From assembly GCF_041295575.1 (NCBI RefSeq), contig NZ_CP160452.1, positions 1,488,001 through 1,552,000 on the forward strand: a stretch of DNA of 64,000 nt, read 5' to 3'. The DNA is from Sporosarcina pasteurii. GTDB taxonomy: Bacteria > Bacillota > Bacilli > Bacillales_A > Planococcaceae. The notes below the pieces were generated by a model. It was given only the letters and a program-made list of their open reading frames with translations. It did no database searches and was not told the DNA's origin. Shown in pieces: positions 52,396-62,266 of this stretch (positions are counted from its first letter, which is position 1; each line of letters opens with the position of its first letter). The translations under genes were made by a program, and so were the position numbers.

Positions 52396-53388
52396 ATGAC
52401 GGCTATGCAAAACGGTGTTTTCAAAATGGAAACGACTGGGACTTTGATGAAAAAAGGCTATATTGCTTTGCAAGAAACATATACGGTTGAGGAAGCAGTT
52501 AGTCACTTGCGCGGAAATGTTCAAGGTAAAACAAATATTCACTATCTTTATATTGTCAGCCCGACAAATCATTTAACAGGCGTATTATCGATACGTGAAC
52601 TGCTCGGAGCAGATGGGCAAAAATGTGTATCAGATATAATGATCAAAGATATCGTCTCTTTTCCAACAGACTTAGATCAGGAAGAAGCTGCACAAATATT
52701 CAGGGATGAAGATCTGGTTTCTATACCAGTTGTCAATAAGTCCAAACAGTTAATAGGAATCATTCACGTCGAAGATATATTAGACGTTGTTTGGCAAGAA
52801 GCTGATGAAGATATTGAAAAATTATTGGCATCTGGTAAAGAAATTGATTTTCACACAAATCCTGTTGTTGCTGCGTGGAGAAGACTGCCTTGGCTTGTTT
52901 TATTGTTGTTCATTGGACTAATATCAGGCGGAATAATAGAACGTTTTGAGGAAACGCTAGAAGCTGTTGTAGCGCTTGCCTTTTTCATGCCAATGATTGC
53001 AGGAATGACAGGAAATACGGGAACACAATCACTCGCGGTTGTTGTTCGTGGGCTTGTGTCAGAAAATTTAACGATGAAAAGTGCCTTCAGACTTCTATTT
53101 CGAGAATTTATTGTAGGTATTATTATCGGAATCACTTGTGCGATTGTAATATCGATTATCGCTTTCATTTGGCGCGGTAGCCTGGTTTTAGGACTTGTCG
53201 TTGGCTCTTCCCTTTTAGCAACGCTAATTATTGGAACATTGGCGGGCACCATTATTCCCCTACTTTTATATAAATTTAAAGCAGATCCAGCCATTGCTTC
53301 AGGTCCGCTTATTACAACGATTAATGATATTTTATCATTATTAATATACTTTGGAATTGCTACTATGTTTATTTCAAAATTAATGTAA
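52396..53388 (+). CDS. mgtE: Magnesium transporter MgtE, form lacking the N-terminal domain
   Basis: MgtE is a magnesium channel/transporter gated by cytosolic magnesium. This 330-residue version starts right at the CBS-domain pair (residues about 10-135, ALQETYTVEEAVSHLRGN and later SIPVVNKSKQLIGIIHVEDI) and continues through the plug helix to five membrane helices with GMTGNTGTQSLAVVVRG, which holds the pore. The usual N-terminal magnesium-sensing superhelix (about 120 residues) is missing compared with about 450-residue relatives. AAGGAGGT precedes ATG 52396. The M-box upstream confirms magnesium control. Confidence 0.92.
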   Translation: MTAMQNGVFKMETTGTLMKKGYIALQETYTVEEAVSHLRGNVQGKTNIHYLYIVSPTNHLTGVLSIRELLGADGQKCVSDIMIKDIVSFPTDLDQEEAAQIFRDEDLVSIPVVNKSKQLIGIIHVEDILDVVWQEADEDIEKLLASGKEIDFHTNPVVAAWRRLPWLVLLLFIGLISGGIIERFEETLEAVVALAFFMPMIAGMTGNTGTQSLAVVVRGLVSENLTMKSAFRLLFREFIVGIIIGITCAIVISIIAFIWRGSLVLGLVVGSSLLATLIIGTLAGTIIPLLLYKFKADPAIASGPLITTINDILSLLIYFGIATMFISKLM

Positions 53389-53395
53389 AAAACTT

Positions 53396-53441
53396 AAAGC
53401 TCTCTATCTCTTCTAATGAAGTAGAGAGCTTTGTATTTTTT
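53396..53441 (+). terminator. Terminator of mgtE
   Basis: AAAGCTCTCTA and TAGAGAGCTTT enclose a loop and are followed by GTATTTTTTA. Confidence 0.88.
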
Positions 53442-53477
53442 ATACTACATTTCTAGTGCGTTTGAACATGGATTGTT

Positions 53478-54011
53478 TCACTTTTCGTATAAACTATAAC
53501 CATTTTTCTCACCCAAATATGTATAACCATTTCGACGATAAAACTGATTTAAATGTTCATTATTCGCAACACAATCAAGCCGAATCATTTCTTTCCCTTC
53601 AAATGAAATCGAATCATAACACCAGTTTAAGATTGATTCACCTAACTTACAATTCGCGTACTTTCTTCGAATCGCTAAACGATGTAAATAGATAGCTCCA
53701 TCGTTGCGATTTGCTTTTGGCCCCCACAGTTGACGATCCCACTCACTCGGTTGTGTGAGCAGCATAACCATACCCGCAATTTCTTCGCCATCTTTACAAA
53801 TAAAGACATCGCCGCGCTGAATAGCCACTTCCGTATTATGTGAATCTACGCCATCAAGCAATGCATTCCACTGTGTAGAACCTTTACTCTGTAACCACTT
53901 TGCACTTTCAACTAATAAAGCAAGAATGTCTGATGTATGTTCAACTTTAGCTTGATGCATCGTAAATTGACTAGCAATGTTTCGATTTGAGATTGTGAAT
54001 GTTTGAGACAT
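53478..54011 (-). CDS. GNAT N-acetyltransferase
   Basis: A 177-residue GNAT-fold protein. The N-terminal half has helices and LLVESAKWLQSKGSTQWNAL. The acetyl-CoA region is IYLHRLAIRRKYANCKLGESILNWCYD, in which the usual Q/RxxGxG/A loop is modified (YANCKLGE). The end NNEHLNQFYRRNGYTYLGEK is the classical motif B. GGGGAAGCG precedes ATG 54011. The substrate is unknown. Convergent with mgtE. Confidence 0.82.
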   Translation of the reverse strand: MSQTFTISNRNIASQFTMHQAKVEHTSDILALLVESAKWLQSKGSTQWNALLDGVDSHNTEVAIQRGDVFICKDGEEIAGMVMLLTQPSEWDRQLWGPKANRNDGAIYLHRLAIRRKYANCKLGESILNWCYDSISFEGKEMIRLDCVANNEHLNQFYRRNGYTYLGEKNGYSLYEK

Positions 54012-54143
54012 ATGCGCTTCCCCTTTGACTAATGATTATTTTCTCTTTCCTTGACTACTATTATATATTTTTAGCTGTTGAATAGATATCATTTTTGTTT
54101 GTAAAAATTGGAGAAAAGTTTATTTTGTAATTCTCTATTAAGT

Positions 54144-54162
54144 GCAGCGCCCCGAACATAAT
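54144..54162 (-). repeat. 19-bp repeat, inverted partner of 5960-5978
   Basis: GCAGCGCCCCGAACATAAT, exact reverse complement of the copy at 5960-5978. It lies in the 260-base gap upstream of the GNAT gene. Confidence 0.6.
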
Positions 54163-54227
54163 ATTATTATGGTATGTGCATAATCAATGCCTTTATTAAA
54201 AGCGATATGTTGAATTCATTACTCAAT

Positions 54228-54259
54228 TAAAAAAGAGGCCTACCTTAAGTAAACCTCAT
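54228..54259 (-). terminator. Terminator of the hypothetical gene at 54276
   Basis: On the minus strand AGGTTTACTT pairs imperfectly with AAGGTAGGCCT and is followed by TTTTTT. Confidence 0.6.
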
Positions 54260-54275
54260 CATCTTCATTTTACTT

Positions 54276-54767
54276 CTATATACAAAGGACAATTATTTTA
54301 TAAGGTGTTGTTTGAGCTGGAATGCTTCTAGTAGTAGGACCGTATAAAACAACCAAATATCGATTCGCAATGCGTCCACGGAATTGTTGAGCATTTTCTA
54401 ATAAAATTTCTGTTTTGGGAACAATATTCAATTGTAAGTTGCCATCTTGACTCAATAATTCATCGTTAAAATAATCTACTTTCACAAAATAATCGGTCGA
54501 TGATTTTGCGATGACCCAAGCTTCGTACTGGGGCGGATAAATGAACGGTACTGGCGCGTCCGCATCGTAAAATCCAGTTATCCTATCTCCCCTTTTGACC
54601 GTCTCGTGTTCTACAAAGTAAGTATGCGGTGTCACGACAAAATTGACGGTTTCTCCACTGTTACCTCTAACCGAAAATAACATCGTGCATCCTAAATCTT
54701 CGCCATGCGCGCTTGCACCAAAGTTTTGTATGTTGGTAACAACGCCACTAAAAGACTGAAAATTCAT
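54276..54767 (-). CDS. Hypothetical protein, probably beta-rich, 163 aa
   Basis: I do not recognise a named family. The protein is mostly beta-strand-like, with SFSGVVTNIQNFG at the start, MLFSVRGNSGETVNFVVTP, RGDRITGFYDADAPVPFIYP and a C-terminal strand-rich part LVVLYGPTTRSIPAQTTPYK. The GDRITGFYD segment looks like an OB-fold strand turn. It has no signal or membrane segment. The start at 54767 is chosen for AGGAGAG upstream; the longer frame reaches back toward the meaB terminator. It stands as a single gene. Confidence 0.65.
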   Translation of the reverse strand: MNFQSFSGVVTNIQNFGASAHGEDLGCTMLFSVRGNSGETVNFVVTPHTYFVEHETVKRGDRITGFYDADAPVPFIYPPQYEAWVIAKSSTDYFVKVDYFNDELLSQDGNLQLNIVPKTEILLENAQQFRGRIANRYLVVLYGPTTRSIPAQTTPYKIIVLCI

Positions 54768-54820
54768 AGGTTCTCTCTCCTTAAAAGTCGACTCATTTAC
54801 AATATGTAAAACAATCAACA

Positions 54821-54866
54821 AGGGTGACAAGTCCCCAAACATTCATGTTTGGCTACCTGTCACCCT
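54821..54866 (-). terminator. Terminator of the mut operon
   Basis: AGGGTGACA/TGTCACCCT outer arms and CCAAACAT/ATGTTTGG inner arms form a long stem downstream of meaB; the minus-strand tail is TGTTGATTGTTTT. Confidence 0.8.
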
Positions 54867-54887
54867 AAGAAGTCTATATCCCTTTAT

Positions 54888-55964
54888 CTAAAACAATTGT
54901 TCCACTGCGTTACTTACCGTTAACTCTCCATTTAATAATGCTTGTTCAAGTTTTCGTACTTCTTCTTGCTTTCCTTCTTTAGAGAAAAAGGAATCGATAA
55001 GACGATCCGTGATCATCGCATGAAACCAGTCTTTCGTTTGATGACTACGTCTAGTGTCCCAAAAATGTGTTTCTTTCATCTTTTCTTTGAATGCTAAAAC
55101 ATGCTCCCACACTTGATCGAATCCTGTTCGGTCATATGAGGATACAGGTAATGCTTTCCCTGTCCAACCAGGAGAAGCAGGCTGTAGTAAATGTAAAATT
55201 TGTTTATATTCACGTACCGTCTTTTTGGCTAGCGGGATATTATCTCCGTCTGCTTTATGAACGATAATCATATCGGCTAATTCCATGATGCCTTTTTTCA
55301 TTCCTTGAAGTTCATCACCGGCTCCAGTAAGGGCAAGCAAAATAAACATATCAACCATGCCGCGAACGATTGTTTCACTTTGTCCAACACCTACTGTTTC
55401 AATCAAAATAATATCATAACCGGCTGCTTCACATAAAAGCATCGTTTCACGAGATTTTTTATGCACGCCGCCTAATGTTCCCGCTGATGGCGAGGGACGA
55501 ATAAAAGCATTTGGATGTTTCGCTAATGATTCCATACGCGTTTTATCACCTAAAATGCTACCGCCTGTTACTGTTGAACTCGGGTCTATCGCCAGTACGG
55601 CAACCTTATGCCCAGCTTCAGCAAGTTTAAGGCCAAATTGTTCAATAAACGTACTTTTTCCAGCTCCAGGCACACCTGTAATTCCGAGGCGAATGCTGTT
55701 TGCTGTCTTTGGGAGCAAGCTTAATAATAATTCCTGACCTGCTTTTTGATCTTCCGATTTTATGCTTTCCAAAAGTGTAATGCCTTTAGCAAGATGTAGT
55801 CGTGACCCGCTAGAAATTTTTTCTGCTAAATTCGGAATGGATAAATTTTTATCCTTTTTAACAAATCGTTTTCTCGGCGTTCCAATCATTCCATCATGTT
55901 GGGAGTCAATCCCATCCATAATATTCATTGCACTATCTACTTTTGAATCACCTTTGTGACTCAT
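54888..55964 (-). CDS. meaB: Methylmalonyl-CoA mutase-associated GTPase MeaB
   Basis: MeaB is the G-protein chaperone that protects and reloads the B12-dependent mutase. The 358-residue protein has Walker [28 protein letters not shown] (switch region), ETVGVGQSE and the base-recognition motif VHKADGD. An N-terminal extension of about 40 polar residues precedes the core. Its ATG overlaps the mutB stop by 4 bases, so it is translated in the same operon. Confidence 0.94.
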   Translation of the reverse strand: MSHKGDSKVDSAMNIMDGIDSQHDGMIGTPRKRFVKKDKNLSIPNLAEKISSGSRLHLAKGITLLESIKSEDQKAGQELLLSLLPKTANSIRLGITGVPGAGKSTFIEQFGLKLAEAGHKVAVLAIDPSSTVTGGSILGDKTRMESLAKHPNAFIRPSPSAGTLGGVHKKSRETMLLCEAAGYDIILIETVGVGQSETIVRGMVDMFILLALTGAGDELQGMKKGIMELADMIIVHKADGDNIPLAKKTVREYKQILHLLQPASPGWTGKALPVSSYDRTGFDQVWEHVLAFKEKMKETHFWDTRRSHQTKDWFHAMITDRLIDSFFSKEGKQEEVRKLEQALLNGELTVSNAVEQLF

Positions 55965-58123
55965 ACTTCCGTCACTTCTTCGTATCCAAGTTGTACATAA
56001 ATTTTCTCAATGACTTTTTGTGCAGAAACAGGAATGACCGTTCCTGGTCCAAAGATTGCAGCAGCGCCGTTTTCTCTCAAGAACTCATAATCTTGCGCCG
56101 GAATAACACCACCAACGACGATTAATATATCCTCGCGTCCAATTTTCTCTAAAGCTTTTCGAAGTTCTGGAACAAGCGTTTTATGTCCAGCAGCAAGTGA
56201 ACTAACACCAATTACATGAACATCGTTTTCTGCTGCTTGCATCGCAGTTTCTTCAGGAGTTTGGAATAAAGGGCCAATATCTACATCAAAACCAAGGTCT
56301 GCAAACGAAGTTGCGATTACTTTCGCACCACGGTCATGACCATCTTGTCCCATTTTGGCAATCAGAATTCTAGGACGCCTTCCTTCATTTTCTAAAAACT
56401 CATCAGCCATTGCTTTCACTTCCACGATTTCTTCCTCATTCGAGAAGTTAGAACTATATACACCACTCACAGATCGAATCACCGCCTTATGTCGACCGGA
56501 AACTGATTCAATCGCATCTGAAATTTCCCCAATCGTAGCTCTAACTCGAGCTGCATCCACAGCCTTTTCTAACAAGTTTCCTTGTCCAGAGCGTGCCACT
56601 TCTGTTAAAGCTACTAACATTTCTTGAACCTTCTCTTCATCTCTCGACTGTTTCATTTGCTGAATACGGTCGATTTGTTTCTGCCTAACAACTGTATTAT
56701 CAATATCTAAAATATCGATTGGTTCTTCCTGATCTAATTGATATTTATTTACACCAATAATAATTTCAGCTTTCGAATCAATTTGCGCTTGACGCTTTGC
56801 CGCTGCTTCTTCGATTTTCATCTTTGGCAATCCAGTCTCAATCGCTTTTGCCATACCGCCAAGTTCTTCAATTTCCTCAATTAATGCCCATGCTTTTTCC
56901 ATCAACTCATCCGTTAACTTTTCAACATAGTATGAACCGCCCCACGGATCAGCCACCTTCGTCATAGAGGTTTCTTCCTGTAAAAACAATTGTGTATTCC
57001 TTGCAATCCGTGCTGAAAAATCTGTCGGTAAAGCAATCGCTTCATCGAGAGCATTTGTATGTAGAGACTGGGTATGCCCCATCGCTGCTGCGTTCGCTTC
57101 AATTAACGTTCTCGTCACGTTATTGAAAGGATCCTGCTCCGTCAAACTCCATCCAGAAGTTTGAGAATGCGTCCGAAGTGCTAATGACCTTGGATTTTTT
57201 GGTTCAAATGACTGCATGAGTTGTGCCCACATTTTACGTGCTGCACGCATTTTAGCGATTTCCATAAAATAATTTTTCCCAATCGCCCAGAAGAACGATA
57301 ATCTCGGTGCGAATGAATCAATATCAATCCCTGCTTTTAACCCAGTTCGAACATATTCAAGTCCATCCGCAAGCGTATAAGCAAGTTCAATATCTGCTGT
57401 CGCTCCTGCTTCTTGCATATGATAACCCGAAATCGAAATGGAGTTAAATTTCGGCATTTTTTGTGACGTATACTCGAAAATATCTGCGATAATACGCATC
57501 GACATTTCTGGTGGGAAAATATATGTGTTACGTACCATATATTCTTTTAAAATATCATTTTGAATCGTTCCAGCTAATTTTTCTGGGGAAACACCTTGCT
57601 CTTCTGCTGCCACAATATAAAATGCCATGACTGGCAGTACAGCACCATTCATCGTCATCGAAACCGACATTTCATCCAACGGAATTTGATCAAATAAAAT
57701 TTTCATATCTTCCACAGAATCAATTGCAACACCTGCTTTTCCAACGTCGCCAGTAACACGTGGGTGATCTGAATCGTAACCGCGGTGGGTCGCTAAATCA
57801 AAGGCAACAGATAGCCCCTTTTGCCCCATTGCAAGGTTCCGTCTATAGAACGCGTTACTTTCTTCGGCTGTTGAAAAACCAGCATATTGACGAACCGTCC
57901 AAGGTCTTGTTACATACATCGTTGGATAAGGTCCTCTTGTATTAGGTGCAATTCCCGGGAAGTCATTCAAATGATTGACACCCTCAATGTCTTTTTTTGT
58001 ATAAACTGGTTGAAGCTGAATGCCTTCGTTCGTTAGAAATGCTTTCTTATCCAAAGCGCTTGTCGCTTTCACCTGGCTTGTCACTTTTAATGGATTAATA
58101 TCTCGAAAATTAGGTTTTTTCAA
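55961..58123 (-). CDS. mutB: Methylmalonyl-CoA mutase large subunit
   Basis: The catalytic subunit that rearranges (R)-methylmalonyl-CoA to succinyl-CoA with adenosylcobalamin. The protein (720 residues from TTG 58123) has the TIM-barrel domain with [20 protein letters not shown] and the C-terminal B12 domain with [15 protein letters not shown], where the histidine ligates cobalt. The start is set at TTG 58123 because AAGGAG is nine bases upstream; the ATG at 58132 touches that site. The reading frame overlaps mutA by at least 14 bases. Confidence 0.95.
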   Translation of the reverse strand: MKKPNFRDINPLKVTSQVKATSALDKKAFLTNEGIQLQPVYTKKDIEGVNHLNDFPGIAPNTRGPYPTMYVTRPWTVRQYAGFSTAEESNAFYRRNLAMGQKGLSVAFDLATHRGYDSDHPRVTGDVGKAGVAIDSVEDMKILFDQIPLDEMSVSMTMNGAVLPVMAFYIVAAEEQGVSPEKLAGTIQNDILKEYMVRNTYIFPPEMSMRIIADIFEYTSQKMPKFNSISISGYHMQEAGATADIELAYTLADGLEYVRTGLKAGIDIDSFAPRLSFFWAIGKNYFMEIAKMRAARKMWAQLMQSFEPKNPRSLALRTHSQTSGWSLTEQDPFNNVTRTLIEANAAAMGHTQSLHTNALDEAIALPTDFSARIARNTQLFLQEETSMTKVADPWGGSYYVEKLTDELMEKAWALIEEIEELGGMAKAIETGLPKMKIEEAAAKRQAQIDSKAEIIIGVNKYQLDQEEPIDILDIDNTVVRQKQIDRIQQMKQSRDEEKVQEMLVALTEVARSGQGNLLEKAVDAARVRATIGEISDAIESVSGRHKAVIRSVSGVYSSNFSNEEEIVEVKAMADEFLENEGRRPRILIAKMGQDGHDRGAKVIATSFADLGFDVDIGPLFQTPEETAMQAAENDVHVIGVSSLAAGHKTLVPELRKALEKIGREDILIVVGGVIPAQDYEFLRENGAAAIFGPGTVIPVSAQKVIEKIYVQLGYEEVTEV

Positions 58124-59804
58124 TGTCCGCATCTCCTTTCCAACGACTCAAAATTTCAGTAAACTTCTCTAATTTGTCCAGTCCTTTATAAACAAAGCCA
58201 TTCAAGCCTTTTTCTATCCATTGTTTTGATAATTCATCGTCATATTTCCCAGCCACGTCTGTCGTAATTTCGCAAGGTAATTTTTCAAGTAAAGGTATCA
58301 TAAGTTCTTGCGTCACTTTATTTGTTGCACAGATAATTATATAATTTAATTGTTCTCCATTGACCCAATCTATCGCTTCATCAACTGTTGAAAGTTCAGA
58401 ACTCCACTTTGTCTCTAGACCACCAGTCGCCAAAAATCCACTAATGAAATCTGCTCTCGGTTTAAAATCTTTTAGTTCGCCAAATGTAAGAAGTCCAATT
58501 TTAGGCTGATCTTTTTCAAATAGCATTCGAAATTTCTCAAACGGTTCAGCGAGTCTATTTCTAACTGATAATTTCGCTTCTTTTTCATCACTTGCGCCTA
58601 GATCAGCATACACATTCGTCCCTACTAGAGAATGAGTACCTTTCGAAATGGACTCAATGCGCTCCGTATAAAGCTTTTCTAGTCGTTCTGAATACGCATT
58701 ACTGTTAATATAAGTTGAATATCCGCCTAACTCTTCAATTTCTACGAAAAGTTGCCAAGCTTTTTCAACTAATTCTTTCGTTAATGATTCAATAAAGTAA
58801 GAGCCACTAGAAGGATCGATTACTTCCGTTACTTGTGTTTCTGCTTTAATTACGAGCTGAACATTTCTAGCAAGTCTAATAGAAGTTGGAGTTGGATTTA
58901 TTAATACGTCATGCGGATGTACCGTTAAAACATCGGTTCCTCCAAGAATTGCTGAAAAGGCACTATTTCCAGCACGTAGCAAATTAACGTACGGATCCAG
59001 TGTTGCATAAGAACGCATTGATGTTTCAGATAAAATTGGGATGTGTTCGACATCTTCTTTGCTATATGCAACTGAAAGCGCTTCCCATAAAACTCTAAAA
59101 GCACGCAGTTTTGCAATTTCCATAAAGAAATGTGTATCAATCGCAAAACGTACAAAAAACTGTTCATTTAACGTTTTAAAACTATCTATATCATTTGCAT
59201 GATGAGCTGCCTTTGCTAGCGCAAGTGCTAATTCAGTTACAGCATCAGCCCCTGAATGATGTGCTTCAATTACATCTGCTCCAACCGTTCGTACATTCAC
59301 AAATCCTTCAAGTAAGTTTGTCTGTTCAGTTTCTACGACACCTGTAACTTTCTTTTTGTCTTCCCCTGAGATTTGACTGAATACATTCAGAATCTCATCA
59401 GTTTTGGAAACACGATAGAAATAAATAGGATATTGAATAGCAAGTTTTGCTAGTTCGATGATTACATCATCATGCCAATTAATTGGATTACTTCCATCAT
59501 AAACTATCGATTCGTTACCACGTTCAATTGACTCTCTTAAACTTTGTAAAAATGAATGTGCATCATCAGTATATTGTTGTTGAGCGATTGTCCAACCCGG
59601 TCTCTGTTTCGCATCACGGATCGGGTCAAGCGATTCTAGTCTTGAGGAATGTTCTGTATACAATGGATATAAATTAATGCCTTCTACCGTTTTGGAAATT
59701 AACTTCTCAAAAGGCAGCCCCTTTAATGATTTTACGGCAACATCTTGCCATTCTTCGTATGTACTTTTCTCAAACGTTGCTTGTTTTATATCGTTAATTA
59801 GCAC
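58110..59804 (-). CDS. mutA: Methylmalonyl-CoA mutase small subunit
   Basis: The non-catalytic partner of the mutase. The 564-residue protein follows the large-subunit fold ([38 protein letters not shown]) but lacks the DxHxxG cobalt motif in its shortened C-terminal domain, as expected of MutA. The GTG start at 59804 is preceded by GGGGGAG. First gene of the mutA-mutB-meaB operon; a promoter (TTACAA-N17-TAAAAT) lies about 46 bases upstream. Confidence 0.93.
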   Translation of the reverse strand: MLINDIKQATFEKSTYEEWQDVAVKSLKGLPFEKLISKTVEGINLYPLYTEHSSRLESLDPIRDAKQRPGWTIAQQQYTDDAHSFLQSLRESIERGNESIVYDGSNPINWHDDVIIELAKLAIQYPIYFYRVSKTDEILNVFSQISGEDKKKVTGVVETEQTNLLEGFVNVRTVGADVIEAHHSGADAVTELALALAKAAHHANDIDSFKTLNEQFFVRFAIDTHFFMEIAKLRAFRVLWEALSVAYSKEDVEHIPILSETSMRSYATLDPYVNLLRAGNSAFSAILGGTDVLTVHPHDVLINPTPTSIRLARNVQLVIKAETQVTEVIDPSSGSYFIESLTKELVEKAWQLFVEIEELGGYSTYINSNAYSERLEKLYTERIESISKGTHSLVGTNVYADLGASDEKEAKLSVRNRLAEPFEKFRMLFEKDQPKIGLLTFGELKDFKPRADFISGFLATGGLETKWSSELSTVDEAIDWVNGEQLNYIIICATNKVTQELMIPLLEKLPCEITTDVAGKYDDELSKQWIEKGLNGFVYKGLDKLEKFTEILSRWKGDADIEKT

Positions 59805-59849
59805 TTCTCGCTCCCCCTCCTACAAACTTTTACAAATCTTTCAACTTCT

Positions 59850-59878
59850 ATTTTACATGAAACTCACTAAATTTGTAA
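59850..59878 (-). promoter_or_regulatory. Promoter of the mutA-mutB-meaB operon
   Basis: On the minus strand TTACAA (59873-59878), a 17-base spacer and TAAAAT (59850-59855). It starts just past the bkd terminator. Confidence 0.6.
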
Positions 59879-59887
59879 GTGTGAAAA

Positions 59888-59917
59888 AACCTGGAACCAA
59901 TACTGGCTCCAGGTTTA
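59888..59917 (-). terminator. Terminator of the bkd operon
   Basis: On the minus strand AACCTGGAGCCA pairs with TGGTTCCAGGTT (one mismatch), followed by TTTTTCAC. Confidence 0.88.
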
Positions 59918-59939
59918 ATGATTGTACTTTTAGTTCTAT

Positions 59940-61262
59940 TTAATAAATAGACGTATTTTCAGCTGATACATTTTCTAATATTTCTTTCACACGTGCTAAG
60001 AAACGACCGCAGACGAGTCCATCTAATACACGGTGGTCAAGCGATAAACATAAGTTTACCATGTCACGTGGTGCAATCATGCCGCCGTCTAAAATAACTG
60101 GTCGCTTAACAATCGATTCTACTTGTAAAATTGCCGCTTGTGGGTGATTAATGATACCCATCGATTGAACAGAACCGAATGAACCGGTATTGTTCACTGT
60201 AAATGTACCACCTTGCATATCTGCAGCTGCGAGTTTGCCTGAACGTACTTTGCTGGCAAGTTCATTCACTTCTCGAGCAATGCCTTTAATCGTTTTCTCA
60301 TCAGCATGCTTGATGACCGGTACGAATAAAGAATCCTCTGTTGCTACGGCAATTGATAAGTTAATATCTTTCTTTTGAACGATTTTATCGCCCGCCCACA
60401 TAGAATTCATCATCGGGAACTCTTTTAAAGCTTGTGCAACAGCTTTTACGAAAAATGCAAAATAAGTTAAGTTGTAACCTTCTTTTTGTTTGAAATCATT
60501 TTTCAATGAATTTCGGTAAGCTACTAAATTTGTCACATCTACTTCTACCGTCATCCAGGCATGAGGAGCTTCATGTTTTGACTTTAACATGTTATTAGCA
60601 ATCGCACGGCGTACACCCGATACTGGTATTTCAATATCTCCTGTAGCAACTGGAATTTCAGTTTTCGGTGCTGAGACTGCAGATGTTGCTGGTTCAGCTG
60701 CTGGAGTACTTACAGCTTCTTTCGCTCCGGCAACTTCTTCTTGAGCTGGTTTTGCTACAGGGATTTCCCCACTATCAATAATCGCTTGTAAGTCTTTACG
60801 TGTAATACGTCCACCGCGCCCTGTCCCTTCTACAAGTGACAGATCAATGTCATGTTCTTGTGAAAGTCTGAGAACAGCCGGTGAAAAACGTCCGCTCGCT
60901 GCGCCTTTTTCGCGCTTAATTGGTGATTGCGGTTTTAATGAACCTTCTGCGGGCATTTCATTCGCAGGTTCTTCTTTTGCTGGAGCTGCTTCAACTGGTT
61001 TCTCAGAAGTTTCTCCGCTTCCTTCCGTTTCAATCGTACAAACGACAGCGCCAACTTCTAATGTTTCACCTTCTTCAGCAACAAGCTCTTTGATAACTCC
61101 GCTAAATGAAGAAGGGATTTCTGCATTCACTTTATCAGTGTTTACTTCAGCTAATGGGTCGTATTTATTAACCTTATCTCCAGGTTTTACTAACCATTTT
61201 TCAATTGTACCTTCAGTTACACTTTCCCCAAGTTGAGGCATAGTTATATTTTCAATAGCCAA
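59940..61262 (-). CDS. bkdB: Branched-chain 2-oxoacid dehydrogenase E2 (lipoamide acyltransferase)
   Basis: E2 core of the BKD complex; it transfers the acyl group from E1 to CoA. The 440-residue protein has one lipoyl domain with lipoyl-lysine K44 (EVNTDKVNAEIP), an E/P/A-rich linker, an E1/E3-binding domain (RFSPAVLRLSQEHDIDLSLV, about 126-160), a second A/P/E-rich linker and the catalytic domain ending with SLDHRVLDGLVCGRFL (His and Asp of the active site). The TTG start at 61262 has GGAGGT eight bases upstream. Last gene of the bkd operon. Confidence 0.94.
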   Translation of the reverse strand: MAIENITMPQLGESVTEGTIEKWLVKPGDKVNKYDPLAEVNTDKVNAEIPSSFSGVIKELVAEEGETLEVGAVVCTIETEGSGETSEKPVEAAPAKEEPANEMPAEGSLKPQSPIKREKGAASGRFSPAVLRLSQEHDIDLSLVEGTGRGGRITRKDLQAIIDSGEIPVAKPAQEEVAGAKEAVSTPAAEPATSAVSAPKTEIPVATGDIEIPVSGVRRAIANNMLKSKHEAPHAWMTVEVDVTNLVAYRNSLKNDFKQKEGYNLTYFAFFVKAVAQALKEFPMMNSMWAGDKIVQKKDINLSIAVATEDSLFVPVIKHADEKTIKGIAREVNELASKVRSGKLAAADMQGGTFTVNNTGSFGSVQSMGIINHPQAAILQVESIVKRPVILDGGMIAPRDMVNLCLSLDHRVLDGLVCGRFLARVKEILENVSAENTSIY

Positions 61263-61282
61263 TACATTTACCTCCGTCTCGA

Positions 61283-62266
61283 TTAAAATTCTGCAAGATC
61301 ACGTGCTGCTTTTTCAACCTTGTCAGGGTTTACCATAAAGAAACGCTCCATTGTAGGTGCATATGGCATTGCAGGTACATCTGGTCCAGCAAGACGCTTA
61401 ATCGGTGCATCTAGATCAAATAGACAGTTTTCCGAAATAATCGCTGCAACCTCTGACATAATGCTTCCTTCTAGATTATCCTCTGTTACGAGAAGTACTT
61501 TTCCAGTTTTGGAAGCTGCCTCAATAATCGCTTCTTTATCAAGCGGATATACAGTACGTAAGTCAAGAATATGTGCTGAAATGCCATCTTCCGCAAGTCT
61601 TTCAGCCGCTTGCAATGCAAAATGAACGCAAAGTCCATACGTAATAATTGTAATGTCATCGCCTTCTCGCTTCACATCTGCTTTTCCAATTGGTAAAACA
61701 TAATCATCAGCAGGCACTTGACCTTTAATTAGACGATAAGCACGTTTATGTTCAAAAAACAGTACAGGATCTTCATCACGAATCGCTGCTTTTAATAGTC
61801 CTTTTGCATCGTATGGTGTTGAAGGAATCACAATTTTCAACCCTGGTGTACTTGCAAACATCGATTCAACCGATTGAGAGTGATAAAGAGCACCGTGGAC
61901 ACCGCCGCCGAACGGGGCACGAACAACAATCGGACAAGACCAGTCATTATTTGAACGGTAGCGGATTTTTGCAGCTTCAGATACAATTTGGTTTACCGCC
62001 GGCATAATGAAATCAGCGAATTGCATTTCTGCAATTGGACGCATGCCATACATAGCTGCACCAATTCCAACTCCCGCAATTGCAGATTCCGCAAGTGGCG
62101 CGTCAATGACTCGGTCTTCACCGAATTGATCATAGAGGCCTTGTGTTGCTTTGAAGACGCCCCCTTTTAATCCAACGTCTTCACCTACTACGAAAACACG
62201 ATCATCTCTTTCCATTTCTTCTTTCATTGCAAGTGTAATTGCATCGATAAATGACATAACCGTCAT
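61283..62266 (-). CDS. bkdAB: Branched-chain 2-oxoacid dehydrogenase E1 beta subunit
   Basis: The 327-residue beta subunit of the thiamine-diphosphate E1 component. It starts MSFIDAITLAMKEEMERDDR (from residue 4) and has the GEDVGLKGGVFKATQGL and IAGVGIGAAMYGMRPI segments, the PFGGGVHGALYHSQ loop, and the C-terminal transketolase domain with LVTEDNLEGSIMSE. Its ATG overlaps the E1 alpha stop by one base (TAATG), with GGGGGGA as ribosome-binding site, so the subunits are translationally coupled. E2 follows after 20 bases. Confidence 0.95.
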   Translation of the reverse strand: MTVMSFIDAITLAMKEEMERDDRVFVVGEDVGLKGGVFKATQGLYDQFGEDRVIDAPLAESAIAGVGIGAAMYGMRPIAEMQFADFIMPAVNQIVSEAAKIRYRSNNDWSCPIVVRAPFGGGVHGALYHSQSVESMFASTPGLKIVIPSTPYDAKGLLKAAIRDEDPVLFFEHKRAYRLIKGQVPADDYVLPIGKADVKREGDDITIITYGLCVHFALQAAERLAEDGISAHILDLRTVYPLDKEAIIEAASKTGKVLLVTEDNLEGSIMSEVAAIISENCLFDLDAPIKRLAGPDVPAMPYAPTMERFFMVNPDKVEKAARDLAEF

